From: DATEDA01 sp963827595
GTDB lineage: Bacteria > Pseudomonadota > Gammaproteobacteria > Burkholderiales > SG8-39
Assembly (NCBI GenBank): GCA_963827595.1
Contig: CAWHBT010000013.1
Coordinates: 310,001 to 374,000 of the forward strand
DNA: 64,000 nt
Direction of reading: 5' to 3'
The stretch's first letter is position 1. Each line of letters begins with the position of its first letter. This document shows, one piece after another, positions 55,100-62,750 of the stretch. The notes beneath the pieces are model-generated. The model saw only the letters and a program-made list of their open reading frames with translations. It had not been told where the DNA came from and searched no databases. The position numbers and the translations under genes are program-made.

Positions 55100-55115
55100 G
55101 TGAATTAACCTATTA
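55087..55115 (+). promoter_or_regulatory. Consensus-like sigma-70 promoter for the Hsp20 operon
   Basis: TTGACA (55087-55092), exactly 17 bases, TATTAT (55110-55115): 11 of 12 consensus bases, the strongest promoter seen in the window. It would give a leader of about 85 bases before the ATG at 55208. Confidence 0.75.
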
Positions 55116-55207
55116 TTGTCAATAGATGGAGTGGGTCTTCTGATCATCTGAACTAAAGACGGTTATCCGAGACGCCCCTTCGCCATGACAATTTTCAGGA
55201 GGACGAG

Positions 55208-55813
55208 ATGTATGCACGCCGCGTATCCCTGACGCTGAAGGCCGACAGCAGGGCCGAGTTTGCCCAGCGGCTGGAGAAGGAAGTCATCCCCATGCTTAGA
55301 AAACAAAAAGGGTTTCAGGATGAAATCACGTTCATTGCCTCGGCCGGAACCGAAGCCTTCGGCGTGAGTTTGTGGGACAGCAAAGAAAGCGCCGATGCCT
55401 ATAACCGCGGGCCGTACGCAGAAGTGACCAAGATCCTGGCGAATGTGGTTAGCGGAACTCCTCGGGTTGATACCTATGAGGTTTCCAACTCCACTTTCCA
55501 CAAGATCGGCGCTGCTGCAAAGGCCTCGCCCTCACTACTTCGTCTATTGAAGCGGAACGACGGAAACACTGACTACAAGCAAGGAGACAGCAATGTGGAT
55601 GAGGCTAGTGGGGATGTTGGTGACCGCGGCGGGCGCGGCGATGGCCTTTGGCTGCGCCCTCCCGAGGCTGGAAGTACCGGCAGCCGTGATCGAGGACAAG
55701 GTCTTTACCGCAACCCCGGCCTCGGTGCCGCTGAAGGCCAGTTCTACGGATCAGACCATCCGCTTTTTCGAAGGAAAGATCCAGTTCATCGATACCCAGG
55801 GGCAACCGATTAG
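55208..55813 (+). CDS. ABM-like (antibiotic biosynthesis monooxygenase fold) protein; 3' end uncertain
   Basis: The first ~105 residues (MYARRVSLTLKADSRAEFAQ, MLRKQKGFQDEITFIASAGT, DTYEVSNSTFHKIGAAAKA) form a dimeric alpha/beta-barrel domain of the ABM type with no catalytic motif visible. The natural end is probably soon after this. The frame instead runs on to 55813, overlapping the next gene in another frame with meaningless sequence, so an indel near 55520-55550 has most likely removed the stop. A caggaggac site precedes the ATG. First gene of an operon with a small lipoprotein and Hsp20. Confidence 0.75.
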   Translation: MYARRVSLTLKADSRAEFAQRLEKEVIPMLRKQKGFQDEITFIASAGTEAFGVSLWDSKESADAYNRGPYAEVTKILANVVSGTPRVDTYEVSNSTFHKIGAAAKASPSLLRLLKRNDGNTDYKQGDSNVDEASGDVGDRGGRGDGLWLRPPEAGSTGSRDRGQGLYRNPGLGAAEGQFYGSDHPLFRRKDPVHRYPGATD

Positions 55814-55859
55814 GAGTGACGAGAAACAAATCAACTTTGATAGGAGAACAAAATGGTAA
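55593..55859 (+). CDS. Small lipoprotein
   Basis: An 88-residue protein with a lipoprotein signal (LVTAAGAAMAFGC; acylated Cys about residue 21) and a short mature part with VIEDKVFTATPASVPLKASS. No family recognised. An aaggagac site precedes the ATG. Its stop overlaps the Hsp20 start by several bases (55853-55859), so the two are translationally coupled. Confidence 0.75.
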   Translation: MWMRLVGMLVTAAGAAMAFGCALPRLEVPAAVIEDKVFTATPASVPLKASSTDQTIRFFEGKIQFIDTQGQPIRSDEKQINFDRRTKW

Positions 55860-56281
55860 ACATCACCCGCTTTAATCCGCTCGAGGGTGCATTGGAGAAC
55901 TGGTTCCGTAGCGTCCCCGTGTGGCTGCCGAGCCCTGAGACGCGTGCGCCCGCACCGGCGCAGTTCCGCATGGACGTAACCGAGAACGACAAGGAATATC
56001 AAGTGCTGGCCGACTTGCCCGGCGTCAAGAAGGAAGAGATCAGCATAACTATTAGCGGCAACGAAGTTGCGGTATCTGCGGAAGTGAAGTACGAAAAAGA
56101 CGTGGAGAACGGCGAGACGGTGCTTCGCGCCGAGCGCTATTACGGCAAGATCCAGCGCGCGTTCGCGCTCGGTCAGGAGGTCGACGAAGCGACCGCCCAA
56201 GCCAAGTACAACGACGGCGTGCTGGAACTCACGCTGCCGAAGAAAACCGCAGTAGCAGCGAAAAGGCTCGCGGTGCATTGA
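55853..56281 (+). CDS. Hsp20/alpha-crystallin small heat-shock protein
   Basis: A 142-residue ATP-independent chaperone that holds unfolding proteins. The alpha-crystallin domain spans about residues 38-130 (FRMDVTENDKEYQVLADLPG, and ALGQEVDEATAQAKYNDGVL followed by ELTLPKK). It has the usual IxI-less short tail (KRLAVH). A taggagaac site precedes the ATG. It is last in the operon opposite the XRE gene and is followed by a clear terminator. Confidence 0.94.
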   Translation: MVNITRFNPLEGALENWFRSVPVWLPSPETRAPAPAQFRMDVTENDKEYQVLADLPGVKKEEISITISGNEVAVSAEVKYEKDVENGETVLRAERYYGKIQRAFALGQEVDEATAQAKYNDGVLELTLPKKTAVAAKRLAVH

Positions 56282-56312
56282 GCGGCGCCTCGAACAGCAC
56301 GAATAGTATTGG

Positions 56313-56333
56313 CCCCGCTTCGGCGGGGTTTTT
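56313..56333 (+). terminator. Rho-independent terminator of the Hsp20 operon
   Basis: CCCCGC - TTCG - GCGGGG followed by TTTTT, 31 bp after the hsp20 stop. Stable UUCG tetraloop. Confidence 0.93.
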
Positions 56334-56906
56334 GTTGCTGGCAGGTGCTGGGGCATATTGCGCGAAGTGGGTGCTCGTAGCCAATCTCGACCGCGCCGCG
56401 GGTAGCCTTTGGTGGTGATCAACGCAGTGAATGCACCCTTGCACCCTCGCGCTCGATCAGCGCGTCGCTCCTCCACGTTGCGGCGCAGACACGCAGCAAG
56501 TGGTTGATTGAGACCACCTCGACACTGGACGAGCCAGAGCGCTCCCGGCGAGGCGGATAGTCTTGGATCACCCCTGTCACGCCCGACCCGTCAGTGACCT
56601 GACCCACACTAAGAAATATCCACCTTATGTTGGGTAGTGGACAGAGCGCCTCGGTTGAGAAACCCACCAGGGGCTAACCTTCGCGGCCCTACATAGGATC
56701 TATCGCTTCAACCGGATGGACTCGCCCGCCTCGATCGCGAAGGACGTTGCTATCGAGGAGCGTCAGGTCCCGCGTGTTGCTTCTCCTAATACCGCATCCT
56801 ATGTACGACAGCGCACAGAACATCCCGCAGAACGGGGGATACTGGGAGCGTGGAAAGCGGGCGAGTTTTCTTCCATCGGTCCTTTTCCAACAACCAAGGA
56901 AATCCC
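56334..56906. other. 573-bp region without a convincing gene
   Basis: Short open frames exist on both strands, but none has a good start, composition or recognisable motif. A sequence TGACCTGACCCACACT at about 56597 vaguely resembles an IS3-family end but has no partner. It belongs to the mosaic zone between the Hsp20 operon and the small exported protein at 56907. The last 12 bases hold that gene's ribosome-binding site. Confidence 0.5.
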
Positions 56907-57281
56907 ATGAACATTCCCAAACTTCCTACCCAAACAACGCCATTCCTCTGGGGCGCAGCAGCGGGCGCGATCGCGCTCGCCATCGTCGGCTTCAATTGGG
57001 GTGGCTGGGTGACCGGCGGCACGGCGGAGCGATTCGCCGGGGGGCGTGCTGATGCGGCGACCGTATCGGCGCTCACCCCGATATGCGTGGCTCAGTTTCA
57101 GAACAGCGCTGACGCGTCGGCCAGCCTCGCGGCGCTGAAAGCGACCAAGGACTGGGAGCAGGCTACCTACATCGGGAAGGGCGGTTGGGCAACGATGCCC
57201 GGCAGCACCGGCGAGCCGAACCGCGAAGTCGCGGCGGCCTGCGCCGAGGCGCTCAACAAGCTCACCCTGGCCGCGAAGTAA
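56907..57281 (+). CDS. Small membrane-anchored protein, unknown
   Basis: A 124-residue protein starting MNIPKLPTQTTPFLWGAAAG, with one N-terminal helix (AIALAIVGFNWGGWV) and a periplasmic part containing PICVAQFQNSADASASLAAL and a terminal AACAEALNKLTLAAK. The two Cys could form a disulfide. An aagga site precedes the ATG. Function unknown; it is short and complete among broken genes. Confidence 0.75.
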   Translation: MNIPKLPTQTTPFLWGAAAGAIALAIVGFNWGGWVTGGTAERFAGGRADAATVSALTPICVAQFQNSADASASLAALKATKDWEQATYIGKGGWATMPGSTGEPNREVAAACAEALNKLTLAAK

Positions 57282-57309
57282 GTATCCCCGGCAACGCCGG
57301 GCCCTTAGG

Positions 57310-57575
57310 TTGTGAGCCGCTCAAGGCGGCCGGTTCTTCGTCGCCGGTTGAAGACGGGACGTAGCGCTCGAGCGAGCCTTGGAAGCATGATGACGAACTC
57401 GTCCCCGCCATAGCGGCAGGCCGTGTCACCGGTGCGGATACAGGCCGCCAAGCGCCCCGCCACCTGCTGCAGGAGTTTGTCCCCCGCTGCATGCCCGAAC
57501 CGGTCGTTGACGGTCTTGAATCCGTCCAGGTCGAGGAACAGCAGTGCCACCTGCCGGCCCTGTCGTGCGCCCTGA
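57310..57575 (-). pseudogene. GGDEF (diguanylate cyclase) fragment
   Basis: Middle piece of a c-di-GMP synthase: VALLFLDLDGFKTVNDRFGH, AAGDKLLQQVAGRLAACIRT and CRYGGDEFVIMLP. The metal-binding DLDGF and active-site GGDEF are intact, but the upstream sensory part is cut off near 57570, where a CocE fragment on the opposite strand begins. The C-terminal part after VIMLP is replaced by unrelated sequence. Confidence 0.8.
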
Positions 57576-58043
57576 GCCACCGACGCCGATCTCTTCATGA
57601 CGGTCATGGCGTTCGCGCCCGACGGCCGCGAGGTCGCCTTCCAAGGCACGGTCGACCCGAACACACCGCTCGCGCAAGGGTGGCTGAGGGCGTCGCACCG
57701 CAAGCTTGATCCGGTGAAGTCGCTACCCCACCGGCCGTACCACACTCACGACGACAAGTGGCCGCTCCGGCCCGGCCAGATGTACGAGGTCGACGTGGAG
57801 ATCTGGCCGATGTGCATCGTGCTCCCCGCGGGCTATCGGATCGCGGTGAATATCGGGGGCAAGGACTTCGAACGGCCCGGCGGCGACGCGAACCCGGCGT
57901 TCCGCTCGCGCGGCTCGGGTCCCTGGCTCCACGACGACCCGCACGACCGCCCGGCGGACATCTTCGGCGGCCAGACGACGCTGCATACCGGGCCCGGCCG
58001 CGAGGCCTACCTGCTGCTCCCGGTCATCCCGCCGCGACGGTAG
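57576..58043 (+). pseudogene. C-terminal fragment of a CocE/NonD-type hydrolase
   Basis: About 155 residues of the C-terminal jelly-roll domain of an X-Pro dipeptidyl-peptidase/cocaine-esterase-like hydrolase: ATDADLFMTVMAFAPDGREV, AQGWLRASHRKLDP, YEVDVEIWPMCIVLPAGYRI and HDDPHDRPADIFGGQTTLHT, ending LLLPVIPPRR. The catalytic domain is missing; the 5' break is at about 57576, directly against the GGDEF fragment. It may be expressed from internal ATGs but cannot be an active hydrolase. Confidence 0.8.
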
Positions 58044-58051
58044 CGGCAGCG

Positions 58052-58183
58052 ATGCTCGACCTGGCGATTCGCGGTGGTACGGTCTACGACGGCACCGCCT
58101 GCAACTCCTGCGCGTGGCGAATTGTTCGAGATTTCGAGGCTAGAACGGCGCACTCCAGGCGCCTCCCCGGCGCTGCCGACTAG
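58052..58183 (+). pseudogene. N-terminal stub of an amidohydrolase (D-aminoacylase-like)
   Basis: Starts nine bases after the CocE fragment with MLDLAIRGGTVYDGTA, the characteristic first strand of D-aminoacylase/amidohydrolase proteins. After about 16 codons (near 58098) the sequence changes abruptly and runs to a stop at 58183. CocE and amidohydrolase were therefore probably one operon before both were cut. Confidence 0.65.
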
Positions 58184-58524
58184 CCGGTCCGGCCGGCTTT
58201 CACGAACTCGAGCGAAGCCCGAAACAGCTCAAGATCCTGCTCGTATTCGGCCGCCTCGGCGCGGTCGATCTGTATCCATTCCCTCGAACTTGCCATGCCG
58301 CGGGGTTGAAACGGGGCGACGTTGTCCCTTGAGAACTGCAGTTCGGTCGCGGTGGCGGCTGGCAGGCGCAGTCCGACGCCACCGCCGCTGATGCAGGCGA
58401 ACATCTTGTCGCTGACGAAGTAGGCGTCAAGACCGTTGATTTTTCTTGCACTGACGCCCGGGAGTTTGAGAAGCAGAGCGTCAATCTGCGCCTTGCGGCT
58501 GGACTCGGGGGTATCGGTACTCAA
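58180..58524 (-). CDS. TfoX N-terminal-like small protein
   Basis: A 114-residue protein resembling the TfoX/Sxy N-terminal fold: KLPGVSARKINGLDAYFVSD followed by KMFACISGGGVGLRLP and a C-terminal LFRASLEFVKAG. In E. coli Sxy the domain acts in competence regulation; stand-alone versions have unknown function. Complete and intact, unlike its neighbours, with ATG at 58522-58524. Confidence 0.7.
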   Translation of the reverse strand: MSTDTPESSRKAQIDALLLKLPGVSARKINGLDAYFVSDKMFACISGGGVGLRLPAATATELQFSRDNVAPFQPRGMASSREWIQIDRAEAAEYEQDLELFRASLEFVKAGRTG

Positions 58525-58678
58525 GGGGGATCGGCCTGGGTTGTCGTGAACAGAGCGATTGAATCAAAAAAACGCCAAGTGGGCGCGGTCACCGCACCAG
58601 AGAGGCACTGCTGAAATGAAAAGAGCCGAACTCGCGCAGCTCAGCCCCGGCATTGGCTGTCGCGCAGTGCTCTTGTGA

Positions 58679-59509
58679 TCAAGCTGCTCGAAGCCCGAGA
58701 ATGCCCCGGGCCTCGGCCGGCGTCGCCGGCCGGCGACCGAAGCGCGCGCACGAATCGACGATCTTCTTCACCAGCTCGGCATTGCTCGCGGCGAGCCGGT
58801 CGGGTTCGATGCGCAGATTGTCCTCGAGCCCGGTGCGGCAGTGCCCGCCCGTCTCCAGGCACCACTGGTTCACCTCCCACTGGTGCCGCCCGGTCCCGGC
58901 AGCGACCCAGGTGGCGCGAGGCAGGATCTCCTTGAGCTCGGAACGCAGGAAATCGAAGATCGAGCGCCGCGCCGGCATCGCGTTCGGGATCCCCATCACG
59001 AACTGGACGTGCGGCGGATCCTTGAGCAGGCCCTTCTTCACGAGGTTGGCGGCGTTGTAGAGCATGGCCAGGTCGAACACCTCGACCTCCGGCTTGATGT
59101 CGTGCTCGAGCATCGTCTTCGCCAGCCCCTCGACGAAGTCCGGCGGATTCTCGTAGATCTGGGTCGGAAAGTTGACCGACCCGGTCGCGAGCGAAGCCAT
59201 GTCCGGCCGCAGATACAGCATCCCGCCGCGCGCCGACTGCTCGCGGCCGCGGCCGCCGGTGGAGAACTGGACGATCATGCCGGGGCAGTGCTTGCGGACG
59301 CCCTCCTGCACGCGGCCGTAGAGCTCGGGGTCGGAACCCGGCGACTCGTCGGGGTTGCGCACGTGGATGTGCACGAGCGCGGCGCCGGCCTCGAACGCCT
59401 CGTGAGTGGATTCGACCTGCTCGGACGGCTTCACCGGCACTGCGGGGTTGTCCTTCTTCTTCGGCAGCGCGCCGGTGATCGCCACGGTGATGATGACGGG
59501 CTCGGCCAT
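58679..59509 (-). CDS. BKACE-type beta-keto acid cleavage enzyme
   Basis: A 276-residue zinc enzyme of the 3-keto-5-aminohexanoate cleavage (Kce/BKACE) family, which transfers acetyl groups from beta-keto acids to CoA. TIM-barrel markers: IITVAITGALPKKKDNPAVP, ALVHIHVRNPDESPGSDPEL (zinc-binding HxH), GMIVQFSTGGRGRE and WEVNQWCLETGGHCRTGLED (Glu and Cys region). The ATG at 59507-59509 has a ggaggtg site. It is divergent from the BCCP gene. The natural keto acid is unknown. Confidence 0.9.
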   Translation of the reverse strand: MAEPVIITVAITGALPKKKDNPAVPVKPSEQVESTHEAFEAGAALVHIHVRNPDESPGSDPELYGRVQEGVRKHCPGMIVQFSTGGRGREQSARGGMLYLRPDMASLATGSVNFPTQIYENPPDFVEGLAKTMLEHDIKPEVEVFDLAMLYNAANLVKKGLLKDPPHVQFVMGIPNAMPARRSIFDFLRSELKEILPRATWVAAGTGRHQWEVNQWCLETGGHCRTGLEDNLRIEPDRLAASNAELVKKIVDSCARFGRRPATPAEARGILGLRAA

Positions 59510-59592
59510 GGGCGACACCTCCGCGGCCATTATTGCAAACCGCCATAGCGTGTGCAAACATGTCCGGAAAACGGAATTCCCGATTCCGGCCA

Positions 59593-60156
59593 ATGAAAGC
59601 CCGCTCCGGTTCTACCAAGCCCAGGCGCGCGGCGCGGGCGCGGCTGGCGGCCGGGCGCGCGCCGTCCTACGAGGATCTCGTGCAGATCGTGGAACTGATC
59701 CGCTCGGCGTCCCAGTTCAGCGAGTTCCGCCTGCGCTCGGGAGACATCGAGGTCGAGCTGCGGCGCGCGAACGGCGCGGCCGGGCCGGGGCCGCTGCCGG
59801 CCGCGGCGCGGGATGCCGGCGAGCCGGTCGGGGGGGAGGTGACGCTCGAGCCGGAGCGCGCAGCGCTGCACGTGCCGCATGCGCACGCGGATGCCGCGAA
59901 TCTCCCCCCTGGTCTCGCGCTCGTGCGGGCGCCGATGGTCGGCACGTTCTACCGCGCCCCCGAGCCGGGCGCGCCGCCGTTCGTGGAGCCCGGCACGCGC
60001 GTCGGACCCGACACGATCGTCGGCGTCATCGAGGTCATGAAGCTCATGAATTCGATTCCCGCCGGCTGTGCCGGGGTGGTGACGAACGTGCTGGTCGGGA
60101 ACGCCGAGCCCGTCGAGTACGCCCAGCCGCTCCTGGCGATCGATCCGCGCGCATGA
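59593..60156 (+). CDS. Biotin carboxyl carrier protein
   Basis: About 187 residues. The C-terminal biotinyl domain has the attachment site EVMKLMNSI (Lys is biotinylated) preceded by LVRAPMVGTFYRAPEPGAPP, the thumb typical of the acetyl-CoA carboxylase BCCP. The N-terminal part YEDLVQIVELIRSASQFSEF followed by RLRSGDIEVELRR matches AccB. The start is uncertain: ATG 59593 or 59560, neither with a good site. Its stop lies inside the first copy of the 59-bp repeat. No biotin carboxylase gene is in the window. Confidence 0.87.
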   Translation: MKARSGSTKPRRAARARLAAGRAPSYEDLVQIVELIRSASQFSEFRLRSGDIEVELRRANGAAGPGPLPAAARDAGEPVGGEVTLEPERAALHVPHAHADAANLPPGLALVRAPMVGTFYRAPEPGAPPFVEPGTRVGPDTIVGVIEVMKLMNSIPAGCAGVVTNVLVGNAEPVEYAQPLLAIDPRA

Positions 60157-60211
60157 GCCCGCCGGGCCGTCCCAAGGGCGAATCCCGAGCGCGGAGCGCG
60201 AGGGTAGTCCA
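60153..60211 (+). repeat. 59-bp ATGA-linked repeat, copy A
   Basis: Begins with the ATG that overlaps the BCCP stop and ends just before the ATG of the carboxyltransferase gene. It encodes a 20-residue mini-ORF starting MSPPGRPKGESRARSARVVQ whose stop overlaps that ATG. Almost identical to copy D (three differences). Confidence 0.9.
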
Positions 60212-61678
60212 ATGAGCGTCCGCCGCAAGCCCGCCCGCGCGATGCGCTTCGTGGACGTGACGCTCCGCGACGCGCACCAGTGCCTGTGGTCCACGCGCAT
60301 GACGACTGCCATGATGGCGCCGATTCTCGGCACGCTCGACCGCGTCGGCTACGACGTGATCAACGTGCTGGGCGGCGCGGTGTTCGACGTCTGCGTGCGC
60401 TATCTGCGCGAAAACCCCTGGCGCCGCGTGGAGTTCCTGTGCGCGCAGCTCGAGACCCCGGTGGACGCGCTGACCCGGGGCCAGAGCCTCTACACGTTCG
60501 AGCTCTTTCCCGACGACATCGTCGCGCTCAACGCCCGCGTGCTGGCGGGGCTCGGGGTCAAGATCCTCACCGTCTACGACGCGCTCAACGACAACCGCAA
60601 CATCGAATCCTCGGTGCGCGCCGGCAAGGCGGCCGGCATGAAGGTCAACGGCTGGATGACCTACACGCTGAGCCCGGTCCACACCGACGCGTACTACGCC
60701 GAACGCACCCGGGAGCTCGTCGCGCTGGGCGTGGACTACATCTGCATCAAGGATCCGACCGGACTGCTGACGCCGGAGCGCGGCCGCACGCTCTTCCCGG
60801 CGGTGGTCGCGGCGGCGCGCGGCGTGCCGCTGCAGCTGCATTCGCACTGCCAGTCGGGTCTCGCGCCGGAGGTCTATTCGGTCGCGATGGTGGCGGGGTT
60901 CGAGTACGGCTACACGGCGCTCGAGCCGCTCGGCAACGGCGCCTCGCTGCCTACGACGCAGGAGATCCACAGGCGCGCCCTTGCGCTCGGGCTCAAATCC
61001 CGGCTCGACGAGCCGGCGATGACCGAGGCCTCGAGCTACTTCAACTGGCTGTGCGTGCGCGAGGACAAGCCGCGCGGCGAAGTCGCGCGCTACGACCCGA
61101 CGCTCTACGAGCACCAGATCCCCGGCGGCATGATCTCCAACCTGCGCTACCAGCTTCAGGTGATGAAGCTCGAGCACCGGCTGCCGGAGATCATGGCGGA
61201 GGCGGCAAGCGTGCGCCGGGATCTCGGCTATCCGATCGTGGTCAGCCCCTTCGCCCAGTACATCATCACCCAGGCGGTGCTCAACGTCGTGCAGGGCGAG
61301 CGCTACAAGACGATCCCCGACGAGGTGCGCAAGTATGCGCTCGGCTACTACGGCAGGCTCGCGGCCGCGCCCACGGCCGAATTTCTCGAGCGCGCGAACA
61401 TCCGGCCCGAGGAGCGCGTTACCGGGCGTCCTGCCGAGCACATCGAGCCGTGGATCCCGCGCTTGCGCGCGAAGCTCGGCCCACGCGCGAGCGACGAAGA
61501 CGTGCTGCTCGCCGCGTTCTACGACGCGCCGCTGGTTGCGGCGCTGCGCGATCCGGTGCCGGAGTGCCGCACGCGGACCACGCCGCTGTACGAGCTCGTG
61601 CGCTGGCTCGCCGAGCGCCGCGACATCGGGCAGGCGCGCATCCGCTTCGCGGGCACCGACCTGTCGGTCGCCGCATGA
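60212..61678 (+). CDS. Biotin-dependent carboxyltransferase (pyruvate/oxaloacetate carboxyltransferase type)
   Basis: A 488-residue HMGL-like TIM-barrel enzyme that exchanges a carboxyl group between biotin and pyruvate/oxaloacetate. Signature start VDVTLRDAHQCLWSTRMTTA, metal/substrate residues in IKDPTGLLTPERGRTLFPAV and VPLQLHSHCQSGLAPEVYSV, and the C-terminal helical region of the OadA/PycB family. No biotinyl domain is attached, so the BCCP next to it probably serves as carrier. Either an oxaloacetate decarboxylase or a multi-subunit pyruvate carboxylase; a biotin carboxylase is not present. Confidence 0.9.
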   Translation: MSVRRKPARAMRFVDVTLRDAHQCLWSTRMTTAMMAPILGTLDRVGYDVINVLGGAVFDVCVRYLRENPWRRVEFLCAQLETPVDALTRGQSLYTFELFPDDIVALNARVLAGLGVKILTVYDALNDNRNIESSVRAGKAAGMKVNGWMTYTLSPVHTDAYYAERTRELVALGVDYICIKDPTGLLTPERGRTLFPAVVAAARGVPLQLHSHCQSGLAPEVYSVAMVAGFEYGYTALEPLGNGASLPTTQEIHRRALALGLKSRLDEPAMTEASSYFNWLCVREDKPRGEVARYDPTLYEHQIPGGMISNLRYQLQVMKLEHRLPEIMAEAASVRRDLGYPIVVSPFAQYIITQAVLNVVQGERYKTIPDEVRKYALGYYGRLAAAPTAEFLERANIRPEERVTGRPAEHIEPWIPRLRAKLGPRASDEDVLLAAFYDAPLVAALRDPVPECRTRTTPLYELVRWLAERRDIGQARIRFAGTDLSVAA

Positions 61679-61733
61679 GCGCGCCGGGCCGCCCCAAGCG
61701 CGAATCCTTGGCGCGAAGCGACAAGGTAGCCCA
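61675..61733 (+). repeat. 59-bp ATGA-linked repeat, copy B
   Basis: Starts with the ATG overlapping the carboxyltransferase stop. Encodes MSAPGRPKRESLARSDKVAQ and a stop that overlaps the ATG of copy C. Identical to copy C. Confidence 0.9.
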
Positions 61734-61792
61734 ATGAGCGCGCCGGGCCGCCCCAAGCGCGAATCCTTGGCGCGAAGCGACAAGGTAGCCCA
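61734..61792 (+). repeat. 59-bp ATGA-linked repeat, copy C
   Basis: Exact duplicate of copy B, in direct tandem. Its mini-ORF stop overlaps the ATG of copy D. Confidence 0.9.
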
Positions 61793-61851
61793 ATGAGCCC
61801 GCCGGGCCGTCCCAAGGGCGAATCCCGAGCGCGGAGCGCGAGGGAAGCCCA
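61793..61851 (+). repeat. 59-bp ATGA-linked repeat, copy D
   Basis: Third tandem unit, of the same sub-type as copy A. Encodes MSPPGRPKGESRARSAREAQ with a stop that overlaps the ATG of the IclR-type gene at 61852. Confidence 0.9.
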
Positions 61852-62637
61852 ATGAGTGCGACCCGCCGCGGAGCAAACGGCGCCGGCGCAGTGCCGAAGG
61901 CGCTGCGCGTGCTCGAGGTCGTCGCCGAACGCGCGCGCCCGCTGTCGATCGCCGAGATCGCTTCGAACCTCGATCTGCCTCAGCCGACCGCCCACCGCAT
62001 CGTCACGGCGCTCGAACGGCTCGGGTTCGTGGGCCGCGAGCCCGGGCAACGCCGCATCATCGAGGGCCGGCGCCTCCTCGGGCTCGGGCTGAACGCGCTG
62101 CGGGCCGGTACGGGCTCGGGGGCGAGACACGCGGTCCTCGCTGCGCTTGCGCGCAAGACCGGCGAGTCGTGCAACCTCGGGGTCATGGCGGGCACCAATG
62201 TCGTCTACATCGACCGCGTCGAGTCGCACTGGCCGCTTGGCCTGCGCTTCGAGCCGGGGAGCGAGGTGCCGCTGCATTGCACGGCGATCGGGAAGCTGCT
62301 CCTCAGCGAGCTGCCCGATACCGCGCTCGACGCCTCGCTCGCGACCGGTGCGCTGACTCGCTACACGCGGAATACGATCGCCGATGTCCGGCGCCTCAAG
62401 GAGGAACTGAGGCGCATCCGCAGGCAGGGCTATTCGACCGACAACGAGGAGTTCATGTCGGGGGTGGTGTGCATCGCGGTCCCGGTCCACGGTCCGCGGA
62501 ACGGCCGGGTCTGCGCGGGGCTCGCGATCTCCGCCGCGGAAGCGCGGCTGACGCTCGCCGGCGCCAAGCGTTTCCTGCCCGACCTGCGCGAGGCGGCGCG
62601 CAAGCTCGCGCGGAGCCTCGTCGAGAATTCCGGATGA
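61852..62637 (+). CDS. IclR-family transcriptional regulator
   Basis: A 261-residue regulator. The winged helix-turn-helix is at about residues 15-80 (KALRVLEVVAERARPLSIAE and IASNLDLPQPTAHRIVTALE). The effector domain contains LHCTAIGKLLLSEL and GYSTDNEEFMSGVVCIAVPV, both typical. It follows the tandem repeats and precedes the TAXI/TRAP genes, so it may control the carboxyltransferase, the TRAP genes, or both (inference from position). Confidence 0.92.
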   Translation: MSATRRGANGAGAVPKALRVLEVVAERARPLSIAEIASNLDLPQPTAHRIVTALERLGFVGREPGQRRIIEGRRLLGLGLNALRAGTGSGARHAVLAALARKTGESCNLGVMAGTNVVYIDRVESHWPLGLRFEPGSEVPLHCTAIGKLLLSELPDTALDASLATGALTRYTRNTIADVRRLKEELRRIRRQGYSTDNEEFMSGVVCIAVPVHGPRNGRVCAGLAISAAEARLTLAGAKRFLPDLREAARKLARSLVENSG

Positions 62638-62750
62638 AGGGCGGCGCGGATTGCCGTGCGCGCCGGGTTCCGCCCCGTTGCGGGCGGGCTGCTTGAGTGG
62701 GTTCGTGGGGGCAGTTGCGTGAACAGCCAGCCAATGGAGAGGAGGCCAAG

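Noticed and set aside
56590..56650. TGACCTGACCCACACT, similar to the ends of IS3-family elements
   Set aside because: No second end, no transposase fragment and no target duplication nearby.
62670..62687. CCGCCC-N6-GGGCGG hairpin after the IclR gene
   Set aside because: Short GC stem without T-run; expected by chance in DNA of this composition.
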